Source: Lysobacter sp. (GTDB taxonomy: Bacteria; Pseudomonadota; Gammaproteobacteria; Xanthomonadales; Xanthomonadaceae). From it: a stretch of 64,000 bases of DNA. Every line of letters begins with the position of its first letter. Within the stretch, counting starts at the first letter, position 1. This document shows positions 46,112 through 54,927 of this stretch, piece after piece. Under the pieces are notes generated by a model, which had not been told where the DNA came from, searched no databases, and worked only from the letters and a program-made list of their open reading frames with translations. The stretch lies in contig JAHCAU010000005.1 in the NCBI GenBank assembly GCA_019634715.1, positions 62,001 to 126,000 on the forward strand, written 5' to 3'. The position numbers and the translations under genes were made by a program.

Positions 46112-46173
46112 GCCGGATGCGTCGCCGCCTGCATTCCGGGCCTTGCCCGAACCGTTTTCCACCAGGAGTTGCC

Positions 46174-46710
46174 ATGTTCCCGACCCGCAGTGTCCGCCTC
46201 CGCCACGCCCTGTCCCGCGCCACGACGGTCGCCCTGATCGCTGCGATGTCCGTCGCCGTGCTCGGCGCCTCGGGCTGCAAGTGGTTCCGCAAGGACAAGT
46301 ACTACGGGCAGGACGAAAGCCAGCGCCCGCTGGAATTCCCGCCCGCATTCGACGCGGCCGAGGCCGAGCGCAGCGCCAGTGCCGCCGCCGGCTCGGTCAG
46401 CCGTTCCTCGCTCACTGCCGCCGGCACCAATGCCCGCGCGCTGGGCTTCAACGTCGAAGGCGACCGCGCCAGCGTCTTCGCCAGGGTCGGCGACGCCCTC
46501 GCCAACATCTCCGGCCTGACCGTGGCCAGCCGCGCCCAGCTGCTCGGCGCCTACGACGTGGACTACCAGGGCCAGAAGTTCCTCGTCCGCGTCAGCGAGA
46601 GCGGCAACGGCAGCCAGGTGTCCGCGGTCGACCCGCGCGGCGTGCCGGCGGACCACGATGCGGCGTCGTCGGTCATCGCCTCGCTGAAGGCGGCCCTCGG
46701 CGGCCATTGA
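46174..46710 (+). CDS. bamC: BamC-like outer-membrane lipoprotein
   Basis: 178 residues from ATG 46174 with CAGGAG upstream. Signal peptide with lipobox LGASGC, then KWFRKDKYYGQDESQRPLEFPPAF, the unstructured N-terminal region typical of BamC, and a single downstream domain ending KAALGG. Shorter than E. coli BamC (about 340), so one helix-grip domain may be missing. Position after dapA matches nlpB/bamC. Part of the beta-barrel assembly machinery if correct. Confidence 0.72.
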   Translation: MFPTRSVRLRHALSRATTVALIAAMSVAVLGASGCKWFRKDKYYGQDESQRPLEFPPAFDAAEAERSASAAAGSVSRSSLTAAGTNARALGFNVEGDRASVFARVGDALANISGLTVASRAQLLGAYDVDYQGQKFLVRVSESGNGSQVSAVDPRGVPADHDAASSVIASLKAALGGH

Positions 46711-46750
46711 TCTCGCGCCCCGTTCGCCGGCTCGCCCCGGTGGCGCATCG

Positions 46751-46780
46751 ACGGCCCGCGCGAGCGGGCCGTCGTCGTTT
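46751..46780 (+). terminator. Terminator after dapA-bamC
   Basis: 9-bp stem ACGGCCCGC/GCGGGCCGT with GCGA loop, then GTCGTCGTTT-type tail, 40 bases after the bamC stop. Confidence 0.72.
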
Positions 46781-46885
46781 CGGGCCGGGGTGACGTTTGC
46801 GGGTTTTCCACCTGCGCCGATTCGGTGAAGATGACGCCCCGCTCGCCCGCTCGCCCGCTCGCCCCCCCCGTTCCAGGACCCCCGC

Positions 46886-48136
46886 ATGACCCATGACCCC
46901 GCGTTGCAGCCGGTGGCTGCCGGAGAACGCATCGAGACGATGGACGTGCTGCGCGGCTGGGCGCTGCTGGGCATCCTGCTGATGAACATCGAGGCCTTCG
47001 TCGGGCCGATGATGGCCGCGATCACCGGCCTCGACCCCGCGCTGACCGGCGCCGACCGCATCGCCGATGCCGCCGTCTACATCCTCGTCCAGGGCAAGTT
47101 CTACCTGCTGTTCTCGCTGCTGTTCGGCATGGGCTTCGCGGTGATGATGACCCGGACCGAGGCCAGCGGCCGGCCGTTCGTGGCGCCGTACCTGCGCCGC
47201 AGCTTCGCGCTGCTGGCCATCGGCCTGGTGCACCTGATCGTCGTCTGGCAGGGCGACATCCTCACCGTCTACGCGCTGATCGCGCTGGTGCTGCTGGCGC
47301 TGTTCCGGCACGTGCCCACCGGCCAGCTGCCGTGGTGGGCGCTGGGTTCCCACGCCCTGGCGTGGCTGTTCTCGGCCGGGCCGCTGCTGATGGGCGCCAT
47401 GGCGCGCATGGTTCCGGGGGCCGCGACCGAAGTCGACAAGGTCATGCAGGCCGAGGGCGTGCGCATGCAGGCGCAGATCGAAGCCGAGCGCCTCGTCCTG
47501 GGGTCCGGTTCGTTCCTCGACGCACTCGCGCACCGCGCCGGCGAGGCGCCGGAGATGCTGTTCTTCGTGCTGTTCGCCGGCGGCCAGATCCTCGGCATGT
47601 TCCTGCTCGGCATGTGGTTCGTGCGCAGCGGCGCGATCACCGACCCCGCGCGCTTCCCGCGCCTGTACGCCTGGCTGCGCTGGTGCGCGCTGCCGGTGGG
47701 CCTGGCGATGATGCTGGTGTCGTTCCGGCTGATGCCGACCGCCGACTTCAGCGTGATGAGCTTCGCCAACGGCTTCGCGACCCTGCTGTCGATGATCGCC
47801 GCGCTGCTGATGTGCCTGGGCTACGTGGCCTGGATCGAACGCGGGCTGTCCACGCCGCTGGCGCCGCTGCTGCGCGTGGTCGCCCCGGCCGGGCGCATGG
47901 CGCTGACCAACTACCTGATGCAGTCGCTGGTCTGCACGTTCATCTTCTACGGCTACGGCCTGGGCTGGTTCGAACGGCTGCCGCGCGCCTGGCAGGTGCC
48001 GTTCGCGATCGCGCTGTTCACGCTGCAAGTGCTGCTCAGCCGCTGGTGGCTGGTGCGCTTCCGCTACGGCCCGATGGAATGGCTGTGGCGCGCGGCCACC
48101 TGGCTGCGCTGGCCTGCGATGCGGCGCGCGGACTGA
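46886..48136 (+). CDS. DUF418 family membrane protein
   Basis: 416 residues with about ten hydrophobic helices. Starts RIETMDVLRGWALLGILLMNIEAF, the DUF418/acyltransferase-3-like N-terminus, and has GRMALTNYLMQSLVCTFIFYGYGLGWF near the C-terminus, the conserved DUF418 block. Inner-membrane protein of unknown function, possibly a transporter or acyl transfer enzyme. Confidence 0.9.
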   Translation: MTHDPALQPVAAGERIETMDVLRGWALLGILLMNIEAFVGPMMAAITGLDPALTGADRIADAAVYILVQGKFYLLFSLLFGMGFAVMMTRTEASGRPFVAPYLRRSFALLAIGLVHLIVVWQGDILTVYALIALVLLALFRHVPTGQLPWWALGSHALAWLFSAGPLLMGAMARMVPGAATEVDKVMQAEGVRMQAQIEAERLVLGSGSFLDALAHRAGEAPEMLFFVLFAGGQILGMFLLGMWFVRSGAITDPARFPRLYAWLRWCALPVGLAMMLVSFRLMPTADFSVMSFANGFATLLSMIAALLMCLGYVAWIERGLSTPLAPLLRVVAPAGRMALTNYLMQSLVCTFIFYGYGLGWFERLPRAWQVPFAIALFTLQVLLSRWWLVRFRYGPMEWLWRAATWLRWPAMRRAD

Positions 48137-48196
48137 TGCGACACCGGCGTGCTTGAATGCCGGATGCCCGATGTAGGGATGGAGGAAGGCGGAACG

Positions 48197-49450
48197 ATGT
48201 CGGAGATCGATGTGCTGGTGGTCGGCGGTGGCGTCAGCGGCCTGGCCGCGGCGCTGGCCCTGCTCGAAAGCGGGCGCGGTGTGCGCGTGATCGAAGCGCG
48301 CACGGTCGGCAGCGGCGCCTCGCACGGCAACTGCGGCACCATCACGCCCAGCCACGCGCCGCCGCTGGCTGCGCCGGGCGCCGTGTTCAAGGCGCTGAAG
48401 TGGGCGCTCACGCCCGACGCGCCGCTGTACATTCCGCCGCGCTACGACCCGCTGCTGTGGCGCTGGCTGCTGGGCTTCTCGCGCCGCTGCAACCCGCGCG
48501 ACTGGGAGGCCAGTGCGCGCGGCAAGCATGCGCTGCTCGCCGACTCGCGCCGGCGCCTCGGCGACTGGGTCGCGCGTTTCGGCCTGGACTGCGAATTCGT
48601 CGAATCCGGCGAGGACTACGTCTTCCGCGATCCGCGCGCCTTCGCGCACGGCCAGCGCGAGATCCCGCTGCTGCGCGAGCTGGGCGTGGCGGTGGACCTG
48701 ATCGACGGCAAGCGCCTCGAAGCCGAGGAACCCGCACTGAAGCCCGGTCTCGCCGGTGCGCTGCGGTTCTCCGGCGACGCCGCGCTGCGCCCGGATCGCT
48801 ACCTCGCCGAACTGGTTCGCGCCATCCGCGAACGCGGCGGCCACATCGACGAGCACTGCGCGCTGCACGGTCTGCGCGAGGACCGCGAAGGCGTGGTCGC
48901 ATTCACCGGCCACGGACCGGTGCGCGCGCGCAACATCGTGCTCGCGCTCGGCGCATGGAGCGCGACCACCGCCGACGCGGTCGGTCTGCCGTGGATGAAG
49001 CGCATCATCCAGCCCGGCAAGGGCTATTCCATCACCTACAGCGCGCCGTCCCGCGTGCCGAAACGTCCGCTGGTGCTGCGCGAGCGCTCGGTCTGCGTCA
49101 CCGCCTGGGGCAGCGGCTACCGCCTCGGCAGCACGATGGAATTCTCCGGCTTCGACGACACCCTCAACGCGCGTCGCCTGGCCGCGCTCGAACGCGGTGC
49201 GCGCGAATACCTGCACGAACCGGTCGGCAACGAAGTGCGCGAGCAGTGGTACGGCTGGCGGCCGATGAGCCGCGACGACATGCCGCTGATCGGCCGCGCG
49301 CCGGGCATGCGCCGGGTCTGGATGAACACCGGCCACGGCATGATGGGCGTGGGCATGAGCTGCGGCAGCGCGCAGCTGCTGGCCGACCTGATGGCCGGCC
49401 GCGCGCCGGCCATCGACCCCGCGCCGTACCGTCCGGAGCGCTTCCTGTGA
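48197..49450 (+). CDS. FAD-dependent oxidoreductase (D-amino acid dehydrogenase-like)
   Basis: 417 residues from ATG 48197 with GGAGGAAGGCGGA upstream. The FAD motif VLVVGGGVSGLAAALALLESG is N-terminal, SHGNCGTITPS follows, and GWRPMSRDDMPLIGRAPGM with NTGHGMMGVGMSCGSA is C-terminal, the DadA/DAAO family closing block. Likely oxidises a D-amino acid or related amine. The stop overlaps the next gene by 4 bases. Confidence 0.88.
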   Translation: MSEIDVLVVGGGVSGLAAALALLESGRGVRVIEARTVGSGASHGNCGTITPSHAPPLAAPGAVFKALKWALTPDAPLYIPPRYDPLLWRWLLGFSRRCNPRDWEASARGKHALLADSRRRLGDWVARFGLDCEFVESGEDYVFRDPRAFAHGQREIPLLRELGVAVDLIDGKRLEAEEPALKPGLAGALRFSGDAALRPDRYLAELVRAIRERGGHIDEHCALHGLREDREGVVAFTGHGPVRARNIVLALGAWSATTADAVGLPWMKRIIQPGKGYSITYSAPSRVPKRPLVLRERSVCVTAWGSGYRLGSTMEFSGFDDTLNARRLAALERGAREYLHEPVGNEVREQWYGWRPMSRDDMPLIGRAPGMRRVWMNTGHGMMGVGMSCGSAQLLADLMAGRAPAIDPAPYRPERFL

Positions 49451-50805
49451 ATGCGGCATCGAACCGTTTCGACCTCGTGGTGATCGGCGGCGGCTCCGGC
49501 GGGCTCGCCGCCGCGTTCCGCGCGGCAACGCATGGCGCGCGCGTCGCGCTGTGCGAGCCGGGATCGCTGGGCGGCACCTGCGTCAACGTCGGCTGCGTGC
49601 CGAAGAAGGCGATGTGGCTGGCCGCCGATCTCGCGCAGCGCCTGCGTCTGGCCGCATCGCTGGGCTTCGACGCGCCGCCGCCCGCGCTGGACTGGCCGGC
49701 CTTCCTCGCGCATCGCCAGCGCTACATCGACGGCATCCACGCTGCCTATCGCAGCCGGCTGGACACGCACCGCATCTTGGTGCTGCCGACCCGCGCGCGC
49801 CTGCGCGACGCACGCAGCGTCGCCTGCGACAGCGGCGACGTGCTGCAGGCCGAGCGTGTGCTGATCGCCACCGGCGCCCGGCCGCGCCGGCCCGACGCGC
49901 CCGGCGCCGAGCTCGGCGGGGTGTCCGACGACGTGTTCGGCTGGACCGCACCGCCGCCACGCCTGGCCATCGTCGGCGGTGGCTATGTCGCGGTCGAGTT
50001 CGCCGGCGTGCTGCAGGCGCTGGGCAGCCGGGTCGAACTGTTCGTGCGCGGCCCGCGCCTGCTCGATGGGTTCGACGCGGAACTGGCCGCGCGCCTGGCC
50101 GAGCACTACCGGCAATCCGGCATGCGCCTGCATTTCGATCATCGCCTCGCCGAAGTGCAGCCCGCCGACCGCCAGGGCATCCGCCTGCTCGAGGCCAGCG
50201 GCGCGGCCAGCGACCGCTTCGATGCGCTGGTCTTCGCCACCGGACGCGTGCCGAACAGCGAGGATCTCGGGCTGGAGGCGCTGGGCGTCGCCCGCGACGA
50301 ACGCGGCCGCGTCGCGGTCGATGCCTTCAACGCGACGAATGTCGATGGCGTGTTCGCGGTCGGCGACGTCAGCACCGATCCTGCACTGACGCCGGTCGCG
50401 ATCGCGACTGCGCGTCGCGCGATGGACCGCGTGTTCGCCGGCGACGCGCGCCCGCTCGATCGCGACCTCGTGCCGACCGTCGTCTTCTCGAAACCGCCGC
50501 TGGCGCGCATCGGCCTCGACGAAGCCGAAGCGCGCACGCGCCACGGCGATGCGGTGCGCGTCTACCGCGCCGATTTCCGGCCGATGCTGCACGCGCTGGC
50601 CGATACCTCGCAGCGCAGCCTGTTCAAGCTGGTCTGCGTCGGCGACGACCGGCGCGTGGTCGGCCTGCACATGTTGGGCGAAGCTGCGGACGAGATACTG
50701 CAGGGCTTCGCGGTGGCGGTGAAGCTCGGCGCCACGCTCGACGACCTGCACGACACCATCGCGATCCATCCCACCAGCGCCGAGGAAGTGGTGCTGATGC
50801 GCTGA
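49447..50805 (+). CDS. gorA: Glutathione-disulfide reductase
   Basis: 452 residues from GTG 49447 (GTGA overlap). FAD motif VVIGGGSGGLAAAFRAA, redox pair in GGTCVNVGCVPKKAMW, NAD(P) motif AIVGGGYVAVEFAGVL, GVFAVGDVSTDPALTPVA and the C-terminal catalytic HPTSAEE. Reduces GSSG with NADPH. The usual NADPH-specific Arg residues are suggested by FVRGPRLLDGFD. Confidence 0.93.
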   Translation: MNAASNRFDLVVIGGGSGGLAAAFRAATHGARVALCEPGSLGGTCVNVGCVPKKAMWLAADLAQRLRLAASLGFDAPPPALDWPAFLAHRQRYIDGIHAAYRSRLDTHRILVLPTRARLRDARSVACDSGDVLQAERVLIATGARPRRPDAPGAELGGVSDDVFGWTAPPPRLAIVGGGYVAVEFAGVLQALGSRVELFVRGPRLLDGFDAELAARLAEHYRQSGMRLHFDHRLAEVQPADRQGIRLLEASGAASDRFDALVFATGRVPNSEDLGLEALGVARDERGRVAVDAFNATNVDGVFAVGDVSTDPALTPVAIATARRAMDRVFAGDARPLDRDLVPTVVFSKPPLARIGLDEAEARTRHGDAVRVYRADFRPMLHALADTSQRSLFKLVCVGDDRRVVGLHMLGEAADEILQGFAVAVKLGATLDDLHDTIAIHPTSAEEVVLMR

Positions 50806-50852
50806 CGCGCGCATCGCATCGAACCGCATCGCACGACACAGGACGCCATCGC

Positions 50853-52979
50853 ATGCAAAGGAATGAAGGGAAGGGCAGCAAGGCCGCGCACTGGATGCAG
50901 GCATTCGGCATGGCGTGTCTCGCCTGTCTCGCAGTCTCCGGCATCGCGCGCGCCGAGTCGCCGGCCGTGCGCCCCACCATCGAAGCGCTGATGTCCGCAC
51001 CGCGTCCGGAACCGCCGGTCGCGGCTTCGCATGCAGCGGTGATCGCCTGGGCCGCATCGGAACGCGGCGTGCGCAATGTGTGGACCGCACGCGCGCCGGA
51101 CTTCGTGCCGAAGCGCTTGTCGGCCTACAGCGAGGACGACGGCCAGGTCTTGACCGGCCTGTCGCTGAGCGCCGACGGCCGCTGGCTGGCCTACGTGCGT
51201 GGCGGCGCGCCCGATGCCGCCGGCGTGGTGGTCAATCCCGCCAGCGACCCCGACGGCGCCGAGCAGGCGGTGTGGCTGGTGCCGACGGATGGCTCCGCGT
51301 CGCCGCAGCGCATCGCGTCCGGTCGTGGCGCGCTGTTCGCCCCCGGTGGCGATGCGCTGATCGTGCAGGGGCGCGGCGTCGGCTGCGTCGCGCGCCCGGG
51401 CGCGGCCGCGCCGGCCTGGTGCGTCGATCCGCTGCTGAAGAATCGCGGCGCGAATTCGGCCGTGGCGTTCTCGCCCGATGGCACGCGCCTGCTGTTCGTC
51501 AGCCATCGCGGCGACCGCGCCTTCATCGGCGTGCTCGACCTGGCCGCGCGCAGCGTGCGCTGGATGTCACCGGATTTCTCGATCGACAGCGCACCGGTGT
51601 GGTCGCCCGATGGCCGCCGCATCGCCTTCCTGCGCCAGCGCGCGCTGCGTCCGGGCGAGGCCTTCGACCTCACCGCCGCGTGCCCCTTCGAGATCTGGGT
51701 GGCCGATGTCGACAGCGGCGAAGGTCGCCGTCTGTTCCGCTCGGGCGACACCGCCGGCGGCTACGCACAGTTCGCCGTCGACACGCCGCTGCGCTGGGCG
51801 CGCGACGGGCGGCTGCTGTTCGCGTCGGAAGAAAACGGCTGGCTGCACTGGTACGCCGTTGCGGCCGATGGCGGCACGCCGACGGCCTTGTCGCGTGGTG
51901 ACTGCGAAGTGGAGACCGCCGTGCTCGGCGACGACGGCGCGCTGGTCTACAGCGCCAACTGCGAGGGCATCGACCATCGCCAGCTGTTCCGCGCCAGCAA
52001 GGGCGCACCGCTGCGCCTGACCGCGCGCGACGCCATCGCCAGCGATCCGCTGCTGCTGGCCGATGGCACGATCGCCTTCCGTCATGCCGATGCGCGCCTG
52101 CCGACGGCCATCGCGGTGATGCCCGCACGCGGCGGCGACCCGCGCCGCATCTTCCCGGCGACGCTGCCGGCGGACTTTCCGCTCGATCGACTCGTAGTGC
52201 CGCAGTCGGTGACGTTCAAGGCCGCCGACGGCCTGACCGTGCATGCGCAGGTGTTCCTGCCTCCGGCCACGCATCGCGGGCCGCGCCCGGCGCTGCTCTA
52301 CCTGCACGGCGGGCCGATCCGGCAGATGCTCGCCGGCTGGCATCCCGGCGCCTACTACTACAGCGATTACGCCAACCAGCAGTGGCTGGCCAGTCGCGGC
52401 TTCGTCGTGCTCGCGCTGAATTTCCGCGCCGGCACCGGCTACGGCCAGGCGTATCGCCGCGCGCCGGGGCAGGGCCCGCGCGGCGCGAGCGAATACCAGG
52501 ACGTGCTGGCCGCGCAGGCCTGGCTGGCCGCGCGTGCCGACGTGGACCGTGCGCGCATCGGCGTCTACGGCGGCTCGTACGGCGGTTTCCTCACGGCGAT
52601 GGCGCTGGCGCGCAATTCCGACCTGTTCGCGGCCGGCGTCGACCGCCACGGCGTGCACGACTGGCGCGAGAGCGCCAAGGGTGGCGACAACAGCGGCCTG
52701 TGGGGCCTGCGTCCGCACGAACTCGAATTGGCCGGCCGCTCGTCGCCGGTCGAGCATCTCGACGGCTGGCGCTCGCCGGTGCTGGTGATCCACGGCGACG
52801 ACGACCGCGCGGTGAAGTTCAGCCAGGGCATCGACCTGGTGCGGCGCCTGCGCGACCGCGACGTGCCTGTGGAAACCCTGGTCTTCCCCGACGAGGACCA
52901 CTGGTTCCTCCGCCACGCGCACTGGCTGCGCGCGCACCGCGCCACCCTGGGCTTCTTCGAGAGGCACCTGCGGCCCTGA
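50853..52979 (+). CDS. S9 family prolyl oligopeptidase-type peptidase, exported
   Basis: 708 residues from ATG 50853. Signal peptide about 1-34 (FGMACLACLAVSGIARA). A WD40-like/TolB beta-propeller spans about 60-430 (VAFSPDGTRLLFVSH, PVWSPDGRRIAFLR). The catalytic domain has the nucleophile IGVYGGSYGGFLTAMA, Asp in IHGDDDRAV and His in PDEDHWFLR. Periplasmic dipeptidyl or acylaminoacyl peptidase-like. Confidence 0.92.
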   Translation: MQRNEGKGSKAAHWMQAFGMACLACLAVSGIARAESPAVRPTIEALMSAPRPEPPVAASHAAVIAWAASERGVRNVWTARAPDFVPKRLSAYSEDDGQVLTGLSLSADGRWLAYVRGGAPDAAGVVVNPASDPDGAEQAVWLVPTDGSASPQRIASGRGALFAPGGDALIVQGRGVGCVARPGAAAPAWCVDPLLKNRGANSAVAFSPDGTRLLFVSHRGDRAFIGVLDLAARSVRWMSPDFSIDSAPVWSPDGRRIAFLRQRALRPGEAFDLTAACPFEIWVADVDSGEGRRLFRSGDTAGGYAQFAVDTPLRWARDGRLLFASEENGWLHWYAVAADGGTPTALSRGDCEVETAVLGDDGALVYSANCEGIDHRQLFRASKGAPLRLTARDAIASDPLLLADGTIAFRHADARLPTAIAVMPARGGDPRRIFPATLPADFPLDRLVVPQSVTFKAADGLTVHAQVFLPPATHRGPRPALLYLHGGPIRQMLAGWHPGAYYYSDYANQQWLASRGFVVLALNFRAGTGYGQAYRRAPGQGPRGASEYQDVLAAQAWLAARADVDRARIGVYGGSYGGFLTAMALARNSDLFAAGVDRHGVHDWRESAKGGDNSGLWGLRPHELELAGRSSPVEHLDGWRSPVLVIHGDDDRAVKFSQGIDLVRRLRDRDVPVETLVFPDEDHWFLRHAHWLRAHRATLGFFERHLRP

Positions 52980-53005
52980 GCCGGTCGGCGGTTAAACTGC
53001 CCGGC

Positions 53006-53791
53006 ATGGACATCTGCACGTTGCATCGCGGCACCGCGCCGCTCCTGGTCAGCCTGCCGCACGACGGCAGCCGCATCCCCGACGATCTCGCCGCACGCAT
53101 GACCCTCGAGGCGCGGCGCGCGCCCGACACCGACTGGCACGTGTCGCGGCTGTACGCCTTCGCACGCGAGCTCGGCGCATCGATTCTCGTGCCGCAGTAT
53201 TCGCGCTACGTCGTCGACCTCAACCGCCCGCCCGACGATGTCTCGCTGTATCCCGGGCAGAACACCACCGGCCTGTGCCCGATCGTGCGGTTCTCCGGCG
53301 ACCCGGTCTATCTGCCGGGCCAGGAACCCACGCCGGACGAAGTCGCCTCGCGCGTCGACACGTACTGGCGCCCGTACCACGACGCCTTGCGCGGCGAACT
53401 CGACCGCCTGCGTGCGCAACACGGCCGCGTGCTGCTGTGGGAAGGCCATTCCATTCGCGGCGAATGCCCCTTCCTGTTCGACGGCCGCCTGCCGGACCTC
53501 AACATCGGCACCGCCGCCGGCACGAGTTGCGCAGCCGCGCGACAGGCGCGCATCGAAGCTGCGCTGCAGGCGCAGCAGGACTACGACTGGGTGCTCAACG
53601 GCCGTTTCAAGGGCGGCTACATCACCCGGCACTACGGCGATCCCGCCAACGGCATCGACGCCGTGCAGCTGGAGATCAGCCAGCGCATCTACATGGACGA
53701 GGACAGCTTCGCCTACGACGACGCGCTCGCGGCCTCGGCCGCACGCGCCATCCGGACGTTGATCGAAGCCGCGCTGCGCGCGGACGCATGA
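53006..53791 (+). CDS. hutG: N-formylglutamate deformylase
   Basis: 261 residues from ATG 53006. LLVSLPHDGSRIPDDL, APDTDWHVSRLYAFA, VVDLNRPPDD, LWEGHSIRGECPFLFDGRLPDLNIGTAAGTSC and KGGYITRHYGDP mark the FGase family. It hydrolyses N-formyl-L-glutamate at the end of one histidine-degradation route. No other hut genes are in the window. The stop overlaps the next ATG (ATGA). Confidence 0.92.
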   Translation: MDICTLHRGTAPLLVSLPHDGSRIPDDLAARMTLEARRAPDTDWHVSRLYAFARELGASILVPQYSRYVVDLNRPPDDVSLYPGQNTTGLCPIVRFSGDPVYLPGQEPTPDEVASRVDTYWRPYHDALRGELDRLRAQHGRVLLWEGHSIRGECPFLFDGRLPDLNIGTAAGTSCAAARQARIEAALQAQQDYDWVLNGRFKGGYITRHYGDPANGIDAVQLEISQRIYMDEDSFAYDDALAASAARAIRTLIEAALRADA

Positions 53792-54699
53792 GCGCCACCG
53801 CCATGCCGGACGCACGCCGGCTCGATCCGCTCGGCGTGCTGCTGGTCGCATGCGCCGCGGTCGCGTTCTCCGGCAAGGCCATCATCGTCAAGCTCTGCTA
53901 CCGGCACGGCGTCGATGCCGTCACGCTGCTGGCGCTGCGCATGGTCGTCGCGCTGCCGTTCTTCCTCGCCATGGGCGTGTGGGCCGCGCGCCGCGCCGCG
54001 CCGCTGCAGGCCGGCGACCGCTGGCGCATCCTCGCGCTCGGCGCCAGCGGCTACTACCTCGCCAGCCTGTTCGATTTCCTCGGCCTGGCCTACATCTCGG
54101 CCACGCTCGAACGCGTCATCCTCTACCTCACGCCCACCCTGGTGCTGCTGATCGGCGTGCTGCTGGCGCGGCGCTGGCCCTCGCGGCTGCAGTGGATCGC
54201 GCTGGGCGTGAGCTATCTCGGCGTCGCGCTCGCCTTCGGCCACGACCTGCGCGTGGACGGCGAGGGCACGCTCATCGGCAGCGTGCTCGTGTTCTGCAGC
54301 GCGCTTTCGTATGCCGCGTATCTGTACGGCAGCGGCGAACTCGTCGGCCGCATCGGCGCGGTCCGCCTCACCGCCTACGCCAGCATCGTCGCCAGCCTGC
54401 TGTGCATCGGCCAGTACCTGATCCTGCAACCGATGCCGCTCGCCGATGTCGCCCGCGAGGTCTACGCGATGTCGCTGCTCAACGGTACGCTCTGCACCGT
54501 GCTCCCCGTGCTCGCCACCATGATGGGCATCCGCCGCATCGGCTCCGGCCCCGCCGCACAGATCGGCATGATCGGCCCGGTGTCCACGATCGTGCTCAGT
54601 TTGCTGATCCTGCATGAGCCGATGGGCGCGTGGCAGGTGGCGGGCACGGTGCTGGTTGCGGCGGGGGTGTTGGTGGTTTCGCGGGGGAGGGTGGGGTGA
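53788..54699 (+). CDS. EamA/DMT family transporter
   Basis: 303 residues with ten hydrophobic helices in two EamA repeats (about 12-140 and 155-300). Starts DPLGVLLVACAAVAFSGKAIIVKL and the second repeat ends MGAWQVAGTVLVAAGVLVVS. Inner-membrane drug/metabolite exporter of unknown cargo. It is the last core gene before the retron, ATGA-coupled to hutG. Confidence 0.9.
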   Translation: MSATAMPDARRLDPLGVLLVACAAVAFSGKAIIVKLCYRHGVDAVTLLALRMVVALPFFLAMGVWAARRAAPLQAGDRWRILALGASGYYLASLFDFLGLAYISATLERVILYLTPTLVLLIGVLLARRWPSRLQWIALGVSYLGVALAFGHDLRVDGEGTLIGSVLVFCSALSYAAYLYGSGELVGRIGAVRLTAYASIVASLLCIGQYLILQPMPLADVAREVYAMSLLNGTLCTVLPVLATMMGIRRIGSGPAAQIGMIGPVSTIVLSLLILHEPMGAWQVAGTVLVAAGVLVVSRGRVG

Positions 54700-54778
54700 T
54701 TGAGCCTGTTGGTTCTGACAGGGTTTGTTGAACTGATAGCTCTGGAAATTTCTCAAGACGCGCGTTACTGTCGGGACT

Positions 54779-54909
54779 GGGGGTTGCAGGAAGATTTGGT
54801 TGCCGACGTTTCGCGGCATCAGAAGTCATTGTCCGCTGGATTTGCCCCGGTTAGCACGAGTGCAGCGTATCGCGCTCGCATCGCTTGCGAAGGAGTTCCT
54901 GCAACCCTC
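54779..54909 (+). ncRNA. Retron msr-msd RNA
   Basis: A 12-bp perfect inverted repeat, GGGTTGCAGGAA at 54781-54792 and TTCCTGCAACCC at 54896-54907 (14 bp counting one G-U and one G-C outward), brackets 103 bases just ahead of the reverse transcriptase. This is the place and form of retron a1/a2 repeats. Inside, stems are seen at 54801-54805/54814-54818 (msr-type hairpin), 54834-54838/54863-54867, and 54876-54880/54886-54890. G54793, right after a1, is a candidate branching guanosine, by position only. The msr/msd border cannot be fixed by eye. Confidence 0.82.
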
Positions 54910-54927
54910 TCTCTACATGGATTCGTT

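Noticed and set aside
46673..49528. 951-codon minus-strand open frame
   Set aside because: Antisense to DUF418 and the FAD oxidoreductase, both clear families; the frame has no recognisable domain.
54700..54780. A sigma-70 promoter for the retron RNA
   Set aside because: TTGAAC and CTGACA are -35-like but no convincing -10 lies at the right distance; a promoter inside the EamA gene is possible.
54700..54927. TTG-initiated N-terminal extension of the retron RT
   Set aside because: It would translate through the a1/a2-bracketed RNA, and the extra residues have no retron RT similarity; ATG 54928 gives the family N-terminus.
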